NCBI RefSeq assembly: GCF_003952485.1
Contig: NZ_CP034447.1
Location: 5,346,501-5,410,500 of the forward strand
Length of the DNA stretch: 64,000 bases
Direction: 5' to 3'
Source of the DNA: Mesorhizobium sp. M1E.F.Ca.ET.045.02.1.1
GTDB taxonomy: Bacteria; Pseudomonadota; Alphaproteobacteria; Rhizobiales; Rhizobiaceae
In this document: in pieces, positions 1 through 8,997 of the stretch
Layout: each line of letters starts with the position of its first letter
Position numbering within the stretch: position 1 is the first letter of the stretch
Position numbers and translations under genes: made by a program
Notes under the pieces: generated by a model
Database searches by the model: none
What the model was told of the DNA's origin: nothing
What the model saw: the letters and a program-made list of their open reading frames with translations, nothing else

Positions 1-127
1 ATTGCTGGAAGACGCCGCGTTGGCCGGGCCGAAATTGCTATTTTTGCCTCGCTTCCGCCACGACTTTTTTTAAGCTGGACCATCTTTCCCTGCGGTCTGC
101 CATCGGCCGCGACGATCGGAGCACTTC

Positions 128-958
128 ATGCGCGTGACGCGCCTTTTTCTTTCCGCCGCTCTCCTGTCGACGGCCATCCCGATGGCTCCGGCCTTTGCCG
201 TGCCCGCGCTGCAGGCGCATCGCGCAGTCTACGACCTCACCCTGAACAAGGCGTCCGACCGCTCGGGCATCACCGGCATTTCCGGTCGCATGGTGTATGA
301 GTTCAACGGCTCTCCCTGCGAGGGCTACACGGTGAAGTTTCGCTTCGTCACCCAGATCGTGACCAACGACAACACCAGGCTCACCGACCAGCAGACGACG
401 ACGTTCGAGGACGCCGAGGGCAAGACCTTCTCTTTCGTGACGAAGTCCTTCGTCGACCAGAACCTCGACAAGGAGGTCAAGGGAATGGCGACAAGGGAGC
501 CGAAAGGCCTCAAGGTCGACATCGACAAGCCCGAGAAGAACACGCTCGAGCTCGCCGCGACGCAGTTCCCCACCCAGCATCTGGTCGAGCTGATCGGCAA
601 GGCCGAGAGGGGTGAAAACTTCTATCAGACCAATCTGTTCGACGGGTCCGAGGACGCCAACAAGGTGATGACGACCACGGTCGTCGTCGGCAAGAAGACC
701 GACGCCGACAAGGCGGATCCGGAAGCGCCGGCGCTCGCCAAGCTCGCGGCCGACAAGTATTGGCCGGTCGACATCGCCTATTTCGACGACACCGACAAAA
801 GCGGCGAGGAAGTGCCGGAGTACCGGATCAGCTTCAAGCTGCACGAGAACGGCATCACGCGCGATCTCGTCATGGACTATGGCGACTTCTCGATGACCGG
901 CAAATTGGTGAACCTGTCGCTGTTCGACCAGACCAAGCCTTGCCCGGCTTCGAAATAG
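128..958 (+). CDS. eipB: Cell envelope integrity protein EipB (DUF1849)
   Basis: A 276-aa secreted protein with a signal peptide over about residues 1-24 (hydrophobic core, then AFA before VPAL). The body is the DUF1849 beta-spiral family described in Brucella as EipB, a periplasmic protein needed for envelope integrity. Two cysteines, Cys64 (in GSPCEGY) and Cys272 (KPCPASK at the C-terminus), match the conserved disulfide pair that closes the barrel. Family assignment rests on overall sequence pattern, length and the cysteine pair; the exact molecular role in envelope maintenance is known only from relatives. The ATG follows a GGAGCACTTC stretch. It is monocistronic or first of a short run; the next gene starts 100 bp downstream. 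Confidence 0.85.
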   Translation: MRVTRLFLSAALLSTAIPMAPAFAVPALQAHRAVYDLTLNKASDRSGITGISGRMVYEFNGSPCEGYTVKFRFVTQIVTNDNTRLTDQQTTTFEDAEGKTFSFVTKSFVDQNLDKEVKGMATREPKGLKVDIDKPEKNTLELAATQFPTQHLVELIGKAERGENFYQTNLFDGSEDANKVMTTTVVVGKKTDADKADPEAPALAKLAADKYWPVDIAYFDDTDKSGEEVPEYRISFKLHENGITRDLVMDYGDFSMTGKLVNLSLFDQTKPCPASK

Positions 959-1058
959 CGGCGGGTTAAACCACGAAGCGGCCGCCCAAGGCGAACTGAC
1001 TTGAAGGCGCCGCAATCCAGTCCCACCTTTTCCTGACGGCGTTTTCGGGGGAGAAAGC

Positions 1059-2354
1059 TTGGGCAGGATCGACGTGTTCGTGGCGCCGCGACCCAATCCG
1101 GCGCTGATCAGGGCAATGACGATCGTCAATCGCATCGTCATGCTGCATGGGGTTCCAGGCTTTCGCGACCTTTTGCCGTTCAACCGGCTCGCCGGCCTGC
1201 GCGGCGTCGCCAATGTCCGCCATATCGACTTTCCCGCCGCCGACCAGCAACGGCTGAAGGCCTGCTGCGGCGGGGGCCAAGCGACGTTCATCACGCCCAA
1301 CCATCCGGAATTCTTCACCGACTGGATGATCGACAAGGAGATCGTCTCGCGCGTCAGCCCGCTTGCCGCGTCCTGGGCCACGCATGGCGTGGTCAACGGC
1401 CTCGGTCGGCCGATGCAGAAATTCTGGCTGGCCAACAATCTGATCGCGCAGATCCCCGGCAACAACGACGCGGCCAAGGCGCATTCGGTCGACTGGGCGC
1501 TCAAGGGCCATGGCGTCCTGCTCCACCCGGAAGGCGCTGTCGGCTGGCACGGCAATTATGTCGGGCCATTGCTTCCCGGCGCAGTTGAGATGGGGCTGGA
1601 GGCTTTGCAGCGCGGCCGCGAGACGAACAAGGATTTCAAGGCCTGGGTTGCTCCGATCGTCTGGAAGCTCGCCTTCACTGGCAATGTCGAGCGGGCGCTC
1701 GCCAAGGAATGCGCCTATATCGAGAAAAGCCTGAAGATCGAAGGCGCTGCAAACGGCTCGCTGCCGGAACGCGTCTATCGTATCTATTCGACCCTGTTGT
1801 CGCGCGACGAACAGGCCTGCGGTCTGACGGTAGAGGAAGGCGTTCCCTATGCTGTGCGCCAGCAACGAGTTTTGGCCCAGCTCGGACGAGAGCTAGCCGC
1901 GACCATTGCTGCCGAGCCGGGTCTGGATATGGCCGAGCTGCTGCGAGAGGCACGCCGCTGGCTGCGCGACGGAAAGGCCGATGCCGACGAGCAGAAACGC
2001 GTGCGAAAACTGACCGAAACGATCCAGCGCGTCCAGCGTGTCGGCCGCTGGGCCTTTGCCGCTGCGACGATCACGCAGGAGGAGATCGCCGAGCATCTGA
2101 AGCGCGTCCGCAACGACTATTGCAGGGGCTCATTGCGGGACACGATCAACCGCTTCATCCCGCAACCCGCCGGGCCGCGCCGCGCCCATATTCGCATGCC
2201 CGAGCCCTTGGCGTTGCATGCTTGTGACAGCTCGCTCGACAAGGCGCTCGCTACATTGCGCTCGCGCATGCAGGAAGCCGTCACGCGGATCGTGACTGAG
2301 CTCGACGCCGGCGGCGGCTTCATTTCCTATCCGAATCCCTTCTATCATCGCTGA
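1059..2354 (+). CDS. PlsC-like 1-acylglycerol-3-phosphate acyltransferase family protein
   Basis: A 431-aa protein with the two hallmarks of glycerolipid acyltransferases: an H-X5-D block (NHPEFFTD, residues 81-88) and a downstream LLHPEG block (HPEG at 156-159) equivalent to the phosphate-binding FPEG motif. This suggests transfer of an acyl chain to a glycerolipid or similar alcohol at the inner membrane, but the substrate cannot be read from sequence. The C-terminal half (about 230-431) is charged and helical and longer than in housekeeping PlsC, so a specialised role is possible. The start is a TTG with a good GGGGGAGAAAGC ribosome-binding site; an ATG 19 codons in is the alternative. Confidence 0.65.
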   Translation: MGRIDVFVAPRPNPALIRAMTIVNRIVMLHGVPGFRDLLPFNRLAGLRGVANVRHIDFPAADQQRLKACCGGGQATFITPNHPEFFTDWMIDKEIVSRVSPLAASWATHGVVNGLGRPMQKFWLANNLIAQIPGNNDAAKAHSVDWALKGHGVLLHPEGAVGWHGNYVGPLLPGAVEMGLEALQRGRETNKDFKAWVAPIVWKLAFTGNVERALAKECAYIEKSLKIEGAANGSLPERVYRIYSTLLSRDEQACGLTVEEGVPYAVRQQRVLAQLGRELAATIAAEPGLDMAELLREARRWLRDGKADADEQKRVRKLTETIQRVQRVGRWAFAAATITQEEIAEHLKRVRNDYCRGSLRDTINRFIPQPAGPRRAHIRMPEPLALHACDSSLDKALATLRSRMQEAVTRIVTELDAGGGFISYPNPFYHR

Positions 2355-2417
2355 CTTCACATTGGCCCGAGTGATCGGGAGCGGGCCGTCCATGTCGGTT
2401 GGAGTGCGGCAGGTTCA

Positions 2418-2696
2418 ATGGCTGTCTATGTCGATGCGGCGATCTGGAAATGGGCCGGCCATCGTTGGTGCCATCTGCTCGCCGACGACACCGCCGAGCT
2501 GCACCGCTTCGCCGCCGAGCTCGGCGTCAAGCGCTCGTCCTACCAGGGGCCGCCCAAGACTTCGGCGCCACACTATGACATAACCGGCTTCGAACGCGAC
2601 CGCGCCGTGCGGCTCGGCGCCGTAGAATGCAGCCGCGAGGAGATCGTCGCGATCTTCCGCCGCGTGCGGGTGCCAAATGGGAAAATAAGACCATGA
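2418..2696 (+). CDS. DUF4031 domain-containing protein
   Basis: A 92-aa soluble protein starting MAVYVDAAIWKWAGHRWCHL, the usual opening of the DUF4031 family of small bacterial proteins. Conserved features visible are the VDxAxW start, the H-R-W-C/HLLAD block and the Y-x-G-P-P-K-T/HYD segment around residues 42-55. No biochemical function is established for this family. Its stop codon overlaps the start of the following LysE gene as ATGA, so the two are translationally coupled and probably form one transcript. Confidence 0.75.
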   Translation: MAVYVDAAIWKWAGHRWCHLLADDTAELHRFAAELGVKRSSYQGPPKTSAPHYDITGFERDRAVRLGAVECSREEIVAIFRRVRVPNGKIRP

Positions 2697-3304
2697 CGCT
2701 GACGACATTTCTGGCTTACTGCGGTGCGATAACGCTCGCCGCCGCCACGCCCGGCCCTGCCATGTTCACCGTCATCACCAACGGCGTCTCGCGTGGGTTC
2801 GTCCGCGCCTTGGTGGCCGGTGTCGGCGTCGCCGCCGGCGACGCGGTGCTGGTGACCCTGGCGCTGTTGGGTCTCGTGGCACTGGCACAGACCTTCGAAT
2901 GGGTGTTCCTTGCGCTGAAATATGCGGGCGCCGCCTATCTGGTCTTCCTCGGCATCAGGATGTGGCGATCGGCCGCTACCCATGAAGATGGGGCGCGCAC
3001 GGCCCAGGCAGGGCTCTTCCGATCGTTTTTCCTCGGGGCCTCGATCGCGCTCGGCAATCCAAAGGCGATCCTTTTCCACGCCTCGATTATGCCGCTGATC
3101 CTCGACCTGGACGCCATGACCTTTGCCGACGGGCTGCTGGTGGTCATGGTCGTGATCGGCGTCAACATCGTCACCATGGGGATCTACGCGGCACTTGCCG
3201 GGCGGGCTTCGGGCTGGTTCAGGACTCCGCGGCGCATGCGCCTGATGAACAGGTTCGCCGGCGGCGCCATGATCGGTACCGGTGCGCTGATCGTCGCACG
3301 CTGA
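2693..3304 (+). CDS. LysE/RhtB family amino-acid exporter
   Basis: A 203-aa very hydrophobic protein with about six predicted membrane helices and the family signature TPGPAMFTVI near residues 19-28 followed by G-x-x-x-G helices. LysE/RhtB proteins export amino acids or related compounds across the inner membrane; the substrate here is unknown. An in-frame upstream start is possible, but the ATG at 2693 fits the family's N-terminus (MTLTTFLAYCGAITLAAATP) and overlaps the DUF4031 stop by four bases (ATGA), which supports it. Confidence 0.85.
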   Translation: MTLTTFLAYCGAITLAAATPGPAMFTVITNGVSRGFVRALVAGVGVAAGDAVLVTLALLGLVALAQTFEWVFLALKYAGAAYLVFLGIRMWRSAATHEDGARTAQAGLFRSFFLGASIALGNPKAILFHASIMPLILDLDAMTFADGLLVVMVVIGVNIVTMGIYAALAGRASGWFRTPRRMRLMNRFAGGAMIGTGALIVAR

Positions 3305-3324
3305 CCAGCAAGGCGCAGGGGCGC

Positions 3325-3353
3325 TTGCGTTTATGGCGCTTCCCCTCTATATG
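3325..3353 (+). promoter_or_regulatory. Candidate sigma-70 promoter of rpsB-tsf
   Basis: TTGCGT (3325-3330), a 17-bp spacer and TATATG (3348-3353) lie just after the LysE stop codon. The elements and spacing fit housekeeping promoters of alphaproteobacteria. It would give a 5' leader of about 120 nt before rpsB. Prediction from sequence only. Confidence 0.55.
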
Positions 3354-3398
3354 CGCGCTCATTCCACACACGGACTTTGGTGTCTGCCCGGGAGAAAT

Positions 3399-3471
3399 CC
3401 GGCTGAAACCTCCGGTGGCATCAGGACATACGTCCGAAATGCCTGTGTCCGTGGAGGCCAACCGGAAAGGA
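3399..3471 (+). promoter_or_regulatory. Structured 5' leader of rpsB (possible S2 autoregulatory RNA)
   Basis: The leader folds as a set of nested helices: CCGG 3399-3402 with CCGG 3462-3465, CCTCC 3409-3413 with GGAGG 3453-3457, GGCAT 3417-3421 with ATGCC 3439-3443, and GGAC 3424-3427 with GTCC 3432-3435 closing an ATAC loop. The outer helix ends directly before the AAAGGA ribosome-binding site. Ribosomal-protein operons are often controlled by such leaders, and in E. coli S2 represses rpsB-tsf translation. That this element does the same is inference. Confidence 0.5.
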
Positions 3472-3479
3472 ACTAAAGA

Positions 3480-4259
3480 ATGGCTCTGCCTGATTACAGC
3501 ATGCGCCAGCTTCTGGAAGCTGGTGTTCACTTCGGCCACCAGACCCACCGCTGGAACCCGAAGATGGCGCCTTACATCTATGGCGCCCGCAACAATATCC
3601 ACATCATCGACCTGTCGCAGACGGTGCCGCTGCTGCACCAGGCCCTGAAGCAGGTTTCCGACACCGTCGCCAAGGGTGGCCGCGTGCTGTTCGTCGGCAC
3701 CAAGCGCCAGGCCTCGGACATCGTCGCCGACGCGGCGCAGCGCTCGGCCCAGTACTATGTCAACTCGCGTTGGCTGGGCGGCATGCTGACCAACTGGAAG
3801 ACGATCTCGAACTCGATCCAGCGCTTGCGCAAGCTCGACGAGACGCTCGCCGGCGAGGCCCAGGGTCTCACCAAGAAGGAGCGCCTCAACCTCGACCGCG
3901 AGCGCGAGAAGCTCAACAAGGCGCTGGGCGGCATCAAGGACATGGGCTCGACGCCGGACCTGATGTTCGTCATCGACACCAACAAGGAATCGATCGCCAT
4001 CCTCGAGGCCAAGCGCCTCGGCATCCCGGTGGTCGCCATCATCGATTCGAACTGCGACCCGGACAAGATCGACTTCCCGATCCCCGGCAATGACGACGCG
4101 GCCCGCGCCATCCAGCTCTACTGCGATCTGATCGCCAAGGCTGCCATCGACGGCATCGCCCGTCAGCAGGGCGCGCTCGGCATGGATATCGGCGCGTCGG
4201 CCGAGGCTCCGGTCGAGCCGGCGCTCGACACCCCGGCTGCTGAAGCTCCGGAAGCTTGA
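3480..4259 (+). CDS. rpsB: 30S ribosomal protein S2
   Basis: A 259-aa protein with the S2 core: [20 protein letters not shown] at residues 6-25, [20 protein letters not shown] and the [12 protein letters not shown] block near residues 180-190. S2 is a primary small-subunit protein needed for translation initiation. Length fits alphaproteobacterial S2, including an acidic, Ala/Pro-rich C-terminal tail. The start is an ATG after AAAGGAAC. It is followed by tsf, the usual partner. Confidence 0.98.
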   Translation: MALPDYSMRQLLEAGVHFGHQTHRWNPKMAPYIYGARNNIHIIDLSQTVPLLHQALKQVSDTVAKGGRVLFVGTKRQASDIVADAAQRSAQYYVNSRWLGGMLTNWKTISNSIQRLRKLDETLAGEAQGLTKKERLNLDREREKLNKALGGIKDMGSTPDLMFVIDTNKESIAILEAKRLGIPVVAIIDSNCDPDKIDFPIPGNDDAARAIQLYCDLIAKAAIDGIARQQGALGMDIGASAEAPVEPALDTPAAEAPEA

Positions 4260-4264
4260 AAAGC

Positions 4265-4290
4265 GAAGGCCGGTTCCGGCCTTCATCTTT
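4265..4290 (+). terminator. rpsB-tsf intercistronic hairpin with T-rich tail
   Basis: GAAGGCCGG (4265-4273), a TT loop and CCGGCCTTC (4276-4284) form a 9-bp stem followed by ATCTTT. It begins six bases after the rpsB stop. It resembles a partial intrinsic terminator that would lower tsf transcription relative to rpsB. Confidence 0.55.
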
Positions 4291-4319
4291 CCAATAAGTT
4301 GGCGCGCTAAAGCGCTTTT

Positions 4320-4355
4320 GCCGGGCGCATCATCGGGATTCGATGGTGCGTCGGC
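4320..4355 (+). promoter_or_regulatory. Long hairpin immediately upstream of the tsf ribosome-binding site
   Basis: Bases 4320-4335 pair with 4341-4355 around a GGATT loop, giving about 14 pairs with two G-U pairs and a one-base bulge. The stem ends some 15 nt before the AGAGGCG ribosome-binding site of tsf. It could be an RNA-stability or translation-control element; no function is proven. Confidence 0.4.
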
Positions 4356-4378
4356 GCATTTGAAACAAAGAGGCGACA

Positions 4379-5299
4379 ATGAGCATTTCGGCTGCACAGG
4401 TCAAAGAACTCCGCGACTTGACCGGCGCGGGCATGATGGACTGCAAGGCGGCGTTGAACGAGACCAACGGCAACATGGAAGAAGCCGTCGACTGGCTGCG
4501 CAAGAAGGGTATCTCAAAGGCCGACAAGAAGGCCGGCCGTACCGCGGCGGAGGGCCTTATCGGCGTCGATTCCGGCGTCCGCGAGGCCGCGGTCGTCGAG
4601 GTGAACTCCGAGACCGACTTCGTCGCGCGCAACGCGGCCTTCCAGGAGATCGTCGCCAACGTCGCCAAGGTCGCGCTCGCCTATGGCACGACCGAGGCGG
4701 TGGCCGCGGCCAAGTATCCGGGCTCCGACAAGTCGGTCACCGACACCATCAAGGACGCGGTCGGCACCATCGGCGAGAACATGGGCTTCCGCCGTTCGGC
4801 CAAGCTCACGGTACCGCATGGCGCGGTGGCGACCTATGTCCACAATGCCGTCGCCGACGGCCTCGGCAAGCTCGGCGTACTGGTCGCGATCGAGACCACC
4901 GGCAACGAGCATGCGGCGAACGCCTTCGGCCGCCAGGTCGCCATGCATGTCGCGGCGACCAACCCGATGGCGCTGACCACGGAAGAACTCGATCCGGCCG
5001 CGGTCGAGCGCGAGAAGGCGATCTTCGCCGACCAGGCGCGTCAGACCGGCAAGCCCGAAGCGATCATCGAGAAGATGGTCGAGGGCCGCCTGCGCAAGTT
5101 CTATGAAGAGGTGGTGCTTTTGAAGCAGGCCTTCGTGCTCAATCCCGACATCACCGTCGAGAAGGCGCTGAAGGATGCCGAGAAGGAGATCGGCGCTCCG
5201 GCCAAGATCAGCGCCTACCTGCGCTACGCGCTCGGCGAAGGCATCGAGAAGGAAACGACCGATTTCGCGGCGGAAGTCGCGGCCGCGGTCAAGAAATAG
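4379..5299 (+). CDS. tsf: Translation elongation factor Ts
   Basis: A 306-aa EF-Ts, the nucleotide exchange factor for EF-Tu. The N-terminal UBA-like module carries the signature [16 protein letters not shown] (residues about 11-26) and the core carries [13 protein letters not shown] (near 78-90), the TDFV element that contacts EF-Tu. Length matches alphaproteobacterial EF-Ts. It shares a transcript with rpsB, separated by 119 bp holding two hairpins. Confidence 0.98.
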   Translation: MSISAAQVKELRDLTGAGMMDCKAALNETNGNMEEAVDWLRKKGISKADKKAGRTAAEGLIGVDSGVREAAVVEVNSETDFVARNAAFQEIVANVAKVALAYGTTEAVAAAKYPGSDKSVTDTIKDAVGTIGENMGFRRSAKLTVPHGAVATYVHNAVADGLGKLGVLVAIETTGNEHAANAFGRQVAMHVAATNPMALTTEELDPAAVEREKAIFADQARQTGKPEAIIEKMVEGRLRKFYEEVVLLKQAFVLNPDITVEKALKDAEKEIGAPAKISAYLRYALGEGIEKETTDFAAEVAAAVKK

Positions 5300-5327
5300 C
5301 CCGAAGAGAAAAGTAGGGCCAAACAGC

Positions 5328-6254
5328 TCAGGCAGCTCGGCCGGGTGTCCGCATGGATGCCCGGCCGATTTCTTGTGCGGTGTCGATAAAGGCCCTGAGC
5401 TTCGGCGCCATCGAGGCCCGGCGCGGGAAGTAGAGGAAGAGGCCCGGCTCCTCGATCGCCGTCTTCGGCAGGACCTGGACCAGGCGACCGGCGGCAAGAT
5501 CGGCGCGCACCAGCGGCTCGAAGACATAGGCGAGCCCGACGCCGGCAAGCGCCAGATCGATGGCGCCAAGCGAATCGGTGACGACGGCCGTGCCGCGCGT
5601 CTCGACAACGACATCCTTGCCGTCCTCGTTCAGATCCCAGCGATAGAGTCCGCCAGAGCGGACGAGCCGGTAGCCGATGCAATTGTGGTTCGCGAGGTCG
5701 GCCACGTCGCGCGGACGGCCGTGTTTTCCGATATAGGCGGGTGACGCGACGACCACGGCCTTGAAGGGCGGCGTGAGCCGCACGGTGACCATGTCCTGCG
5801 CGATCATCTCGCCCAGCCTGATGCCGGCGTCGAAACCTTCTCCGACGATATCGACAAGACCCTGTTCGGCGAAAACCTCGACCGTCACATCGGGATAGCG
5901 CTCGGCCATGGCCGCCACAACGGGCGTGACCGCCAAAGGGATCGCGATGTTGGAGGCGTTGATCCTGAGCAGGCCGGAGGGCCGGCCCTTGATGCCGCGG
6001 ATGCGATCCATCCGCTCGCCAATGTCCTGAAGGGCAGGGGCGGCCGTCTCCACCAGCGCCTTGCCGGCTTCCGTCAGCGAAACGCTGCGCGTCGTGCGCG
6101 CGAACAGCGGCTGGCCGATCCGCTCTTCCACTAGCCGCACCGCATGGCTGACGGCCGACGGGCTCATGCCGAGCTCGGCAGCGGCAAGCGCAAAGCCGCC
6201 GCGTCGCGCCACGGCAACGACAACAGGCAGATGCGTGAGCAGATCCCGATCCAT
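5328..6254 (-). CDS. LysR family transcriptional regulator
   Basis: A 308-aa regulator with an N-terminal winged helix-turn-helix (about residues 5-65; ELGMSPSAVSHAVRLVEERI is the recognition region) and a LysR substrate-binding domain from about residue 90. It is transcribed away from an NTF2-like gene and an aldo/keto reductase gene, with 114 bp between the divergent starts. It therefore probably controls them, as divergent LysR genes often do. The inducer is unknown. The C-terminal coding end contains the tsf terminator. Confidence 0.9.
   Translation of the reverse strand: MDRDLLTHLPVVVAVARRGGFALAAAELGMSPSAVSHAVRLVEERIGQPLFARTTRSVSLTEAGKALVETAAPALQDIGERMDRIRGIKGRPSGLLRINASNIAIPLAVTPVVAAMAERYPDVTVEVFAEQGLVDIVGEGFDAGIRLGEMIAQDMVTVRLTPPFKAVVVASPAYIGKHGRPRDVADLANHNCIGYRLVRSGGLYRWDLNEDGKDVVVETRGTAVVTDSLGAIDLALAGVGLAYVFEPLVRADLAAGRLVQVLPKTAIEEPGLFLYFPRRASMAPKLRAFIDTAQEIGRASMRTPGRAA
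5337..5374 (+). terminator. Intrinsic terminator of tsf overlapping the lysR 3' end
   Basis: TCGGCCGGG (5337-5345) pairs with CCCGGCCGA (5360-5368), followed by TTTCTT. The element lies inside the last codons of the convergent LysR gene, so tsf transcription would end within the neighbour's coding sequence. Confidence 0.6.
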
Positions 6255-6368
6255 TCATGAATGATATCGCATGGTCTTTGCGAACAATGCAATCTTATCG
6301 ATGCCAACGCGCTGCTCCACATTGTCCTCGACACATCGGCGGTGGGCTGATGCTCGAGGAGAAAAGAC

Positions 6369-6896
6369 ATGAATGCGTTGAGACATGTGACCTTCGCGGC
6401 AGGATTGGCGCTGGCGCCGGTCGATGCCGGCGGAGCCGAACCAACGGGCTGGCAGGCGTTCGCCGACGAGCGCGCCGTCATCCGTATCGCGGATGCCATC
6501 GACCGCGCCGTCGATGCGCAGGACTGGAAGCTTGCCCGCAGCTATTTCGCCGACTACGTCGCCGCCGATTTCAGCAGCCTTTCCGGGCAGCCTGCCGCCA
6601 CTATCGCCTCTGACGACCTGATCGGCGCCTGGGCGGCAAATCTCAAGGGAAGCAAGACCAGCCTGCATCTGCGCACGAACCACCAGGTCGCCATCGAAGG
6701 CGACAAGGCGACCGTCCTTTCCAACGGCTATGCCTGGAACAGGTTGGAAGGCAACGGCGACCCGCTCTGGGAAGTCTGGGGCACCTATGAGCACCGCCTG
6801 ACCCGCTCGGCTGCCGGCTGGAAGGTCGACGGCTTCACCTTCCGCATGACGCATGAGCGCGGCAATCCCTGGGTCAAGGCGACCCCCGGCCGATAA
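6369..6896 (+). CDS. Secreted NTF2-like (SnoaL-type) protein
   Basis: A 175-aa protein with a short signal peptide (about residues 1-22) and an NTF2/SnoaL-like cone fold: a first helix that starts near IRIADAIDRAVDAQDW, an RSYFADYV segment and a C-terminal W-x-V-x-G-F-T-F strand. Such domains bind small molecules or catalyse simple reactions; no catalytic residues can be assigned here. The ATG follows GGAGAAAAGAC. It lies 29 bp before the aldo/keto reductase and likely shares its transcript. Confidence 0.7.
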   Translation: MNALRHVTFAAGLALAPVDAGGAEPTGWQAFADERAVIRIADAIDRAVDAQDWKLARSYFADYVAADFSSLSGQPAATIASDDLIGAWAANLKGSKTSLHLRTNHQVAIEGDKATVLSNGYAWNRLEGNGDPLWEVWGTYEHRLTRSAAGWKVDGFTFRMTHERGNPWVKATPGR

Positions 6897-6925
6897 GCCG
6901 GCATCAAACACGATCGGAGAACATC

Positions 6926-8035
6926 ATGAGCATGACCTATTACACGCTCGGCAACAGCGGCCTGCGCGTCAGCCGGATGGCGCTGGGCACCATGACCTTC
7001 GGCACCGAATGGGGCTGGGGCACGGACAGGGATACCGCCCGCGCCATGTTCGACGCTTACGTCGAGGCCGGCGGCAATTTCTTCGACACCGCCGACCTCT
7101 ATACCGGCGGCACCGCCGAGACCTGGCTCGGCGAATTCGTCGCCGAGCGGGGCTTGCGCGACAAGGCGGTGATCGCCACCAAATTCACCTTCAATTCGGA
7201 ACCGGGCAATCCGAATGCCGGCGGCAATGGCCGCAAGAACATCATGCGCGCCGTCGACGCTTCGCTGAAGCGGCTCGGCACCGACTCCATCGACCTCTAC
7301 CTCATGCATGTGTGGGACAGGCTGACGCCGGCCGAGGAAGTGCTGCGCACGCTCGACGACCTGGTGCGCGCCGGCAAGGTGCGCCATATCGGCCTTTCCG
7401 ATGTGCCGGCCTGGTATGCAGGCAGGGCGCAGGCGATCGCCGAACTGCGCGGCTACGAGCCGATCTCGGCCCTGCAGCTCGAATATTCGCTGACTGAGCG
7501 CTCGATCGAGCATGAATTCGTGCCTCTGGCCACACGTCACGGCGCCGGCATCATGGTCTGGAGCCCCTTGGCCAGCGGGCTGCTCAGCGGCAAGTACCGC
7601 CCGACGCAGGCCGGGAATGCCGGGCGGCTCGACGGCTTCCGCAACACCACGCATCCGGGTTTCCAGAAATTCAGCGATCGCAACTGGGCAATCGTGGCGG
7701 AGCTCGAGAAGGTGGCCGCCGAACTCGGACGCAGCATGGCTGAGGTGGCGCTCAACTGGGTTGCGACGCAGCCCGGCATCGCCACCGTCATCCTCGGCGC
7801 GACGAAGCTTGCCCAACTGCAGGACAACCTCGCGGCGCTGGATTTCGAAATTCCCGCCGCACTTCGTCAGCGACTGGAAGCGGTCAGCAGCGTTCCGGCG
7901 CCATTTCCTCATCCGTATTTCGGCTCGCAGATCCAGGTCAGGGTCACGGGCGGTACCGTGACCGGCGACAAGCCTTCCGGCTATTCGCTGCCGGTCCTGG
8001 TCGAAGGCCAGGCGGTCAGCATCAGCAGCAACTGA
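6926..8035 (+). CDS. Aldo/keto reductase
   Basis: A 369-aa NAD(P)H-dependent oxidoreductase with the TIM-barrel signatures of the family. The catalytic tetrad is visible as FFDTADLYTGG (Asp and Tyr, near residues 53-63), IATKF (Lys) and YLMHVWD (His), and a C-terminal cofactor block ATVILGATKLAQLQDN. It is somewhat longer than typical family members, with a C-terminal extension after about residue 330. The substrate is unknown; the divergent LysR gene suggests inducible expression. Confidence 0.88.
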   Translation: MSMTYYTLGNSGLRVSRMALGTMTFGTEWGWGTDRDTARAMFDAYVEAGGNFFDTADLYTGGTAETWLGEFVAERGLRDKAVIATKFTFNSEPGNPNAGGNGRKNIMRAVDASLKRLGTDSIDLYLMHVWDRLTPAEEVLRTLDDLVRAGKVRHIGLSDVPAWYAGRAQAIAELRGYEPISALQLEYSLTERSIEHEFVPLATRHGAGIMVWSPLASGLLSGKYRPTQAGNAGRLDGFRNTTHPGFQKFSDRNWAIVAELEKVAAELGRSMAEVALNWVATQPGIATVILGATKLAQLQDNLAALDFEIPAALRQRLEAVSSVPAPFPHPYFGSQIQVRVTGGTVTGDKPSGYSLPVLVEGQAVSISSN

Positions 8036-8060
8036 TCGAAAAAGCCTGGAATTTTGCGCG

Positions 8061-8088
8061 AGGGCGCGGCGTGACATCGCCGCGCCCT
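8061..8088 (+). terminator. GC-rich hairpin after the aldo/keto reductase
   Basis: AGGGCGCGGCG (8061-8071) pairs with CGCCGCGCCCT (8078-8088) around TGACAT. There is no strong T-run, so termination strength is uncertain; position between two transcription units favours a terminator. Confidence 0.45.
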
Positions 8089-8184
8089 TCGTGTATCGGG
8101 TCGGACCATCATGCCAGCGCCGCCAGGCGAAGCTGGGCAATTTTCGCCTCCAGATTTGCCGCGCCGAGATTTTCGAGGAACCAG

Positions 8185-8907
8185 ATGACGGTGAAGCCCC
8201 TCTATCGACGTGTCTTGCTGAAAGCTTCGGGCGAAGCGTTGATGGGAGAACAGCATTTCGGCATCGATGTTTCGGTCGTCGACCGCATCGCCGCCGACAT
8301 TGCCGAGGCGCGGGCGCTCGGCATCGAGGTCGGCGTCGTCATCGGCGGCGGCAACATTTTCCGCGGCGTAGCCGTCGCCTCCAAGGGTGGCGACCGCGTC
8401 ACCGGCGACCACATGGGCATGTTGGCCACCGTCATCAACTCGCTGGCGCTGCGCACCTCGCTGAACAAGATCGGCGTCGATGCCGTGGTGCTTTCGGCCA
8501 TCGCCATGCCCGAGCTCTGCGAGAGCTTCTCCCAGCGTCAAGCGACCGCCTATATGAACCAGGGCAAGGTGGTGATCTTTGCTGGCGGCACCGGCAATCC
8601 GTTCTTCACCACCGATTCGGCCGCGGCGCTGCGCGCCGCCGAGATCGGGGCCGACGCGCTGTTCAAGGGCACCCAGGTCGATGGCGTCTATTCGGCCGAC
8701 CCCAAGAAGCATCCGGATGCGGTACGCTTCGACCGCATAAGTCATGCCGAAGTCATCAAACGCGGGCTTACGATCATGGATACGGCCGCGATTGCACTTG
8801 CGCGTGAAAACAACATTCCGATAATCGTCTATTCGATCCACGAAAAGGGTGGTTTCGGCGAAATCCTGAGGGGCGGCGGCCGTTGCACGGTCGTCGCGGA
8901 CAATTGA
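8185..8907 (+). CDS. pyrH: UMP kinase
   Basis: A 240-aa amino-acid-kinase fold enzyme that phosphorylates UMP to UDP for RNA, CTP and sugar-nucleotide synthesis. Signatures are LLKASGEALMG near residue 8, GGGNIFRG near 53-60, the ATVINSLAL block and GTGNPFFTTDSAAALRA near 138-154. The start at 8185 has GAGGAA nine bases upstream and gives the standard N-terminus. It begins the pyrH-frr-uppS-cdsA-rseP-bamA-lpx run. Confidence 0.97.
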   Translation: MTVKPLYRRVLLKASGEALMGEQHFGIDVSVVDRIAADIAEARALGIEVGVVIGGGNIFRGVAVASKGGDRVTGDHMGMLATVINSLALRTSLNKIGVDAVVLSAIAMPELCESFSQRQATAYMNQGKVVIFAGGTGNPFFTTDSAAALRAAEIGADALFKGTQVDGVYSADPKKHPDAVRFDRISHAEVIKRGLTIMDTAAIALARENNIPIIVYSIHEKGGFGEILRGGGRCTVVADN

Positions 8908-8997
8908 CCGGGGCCGGAGTCGGCTAAACGATTGCCGGTTACGGACAGGACTAGAAGAGAAGCAGTGAACCCCGGCGAACGGGTCGAGGAGATGATC

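Noticed and set aside
2..73. Possible 3' end of an upstream gene at the left edge (23 codons to a TAA)
   Set aside because: Too short to recognise, and other frames are open too; the first 127 bases hold nothing I can support.
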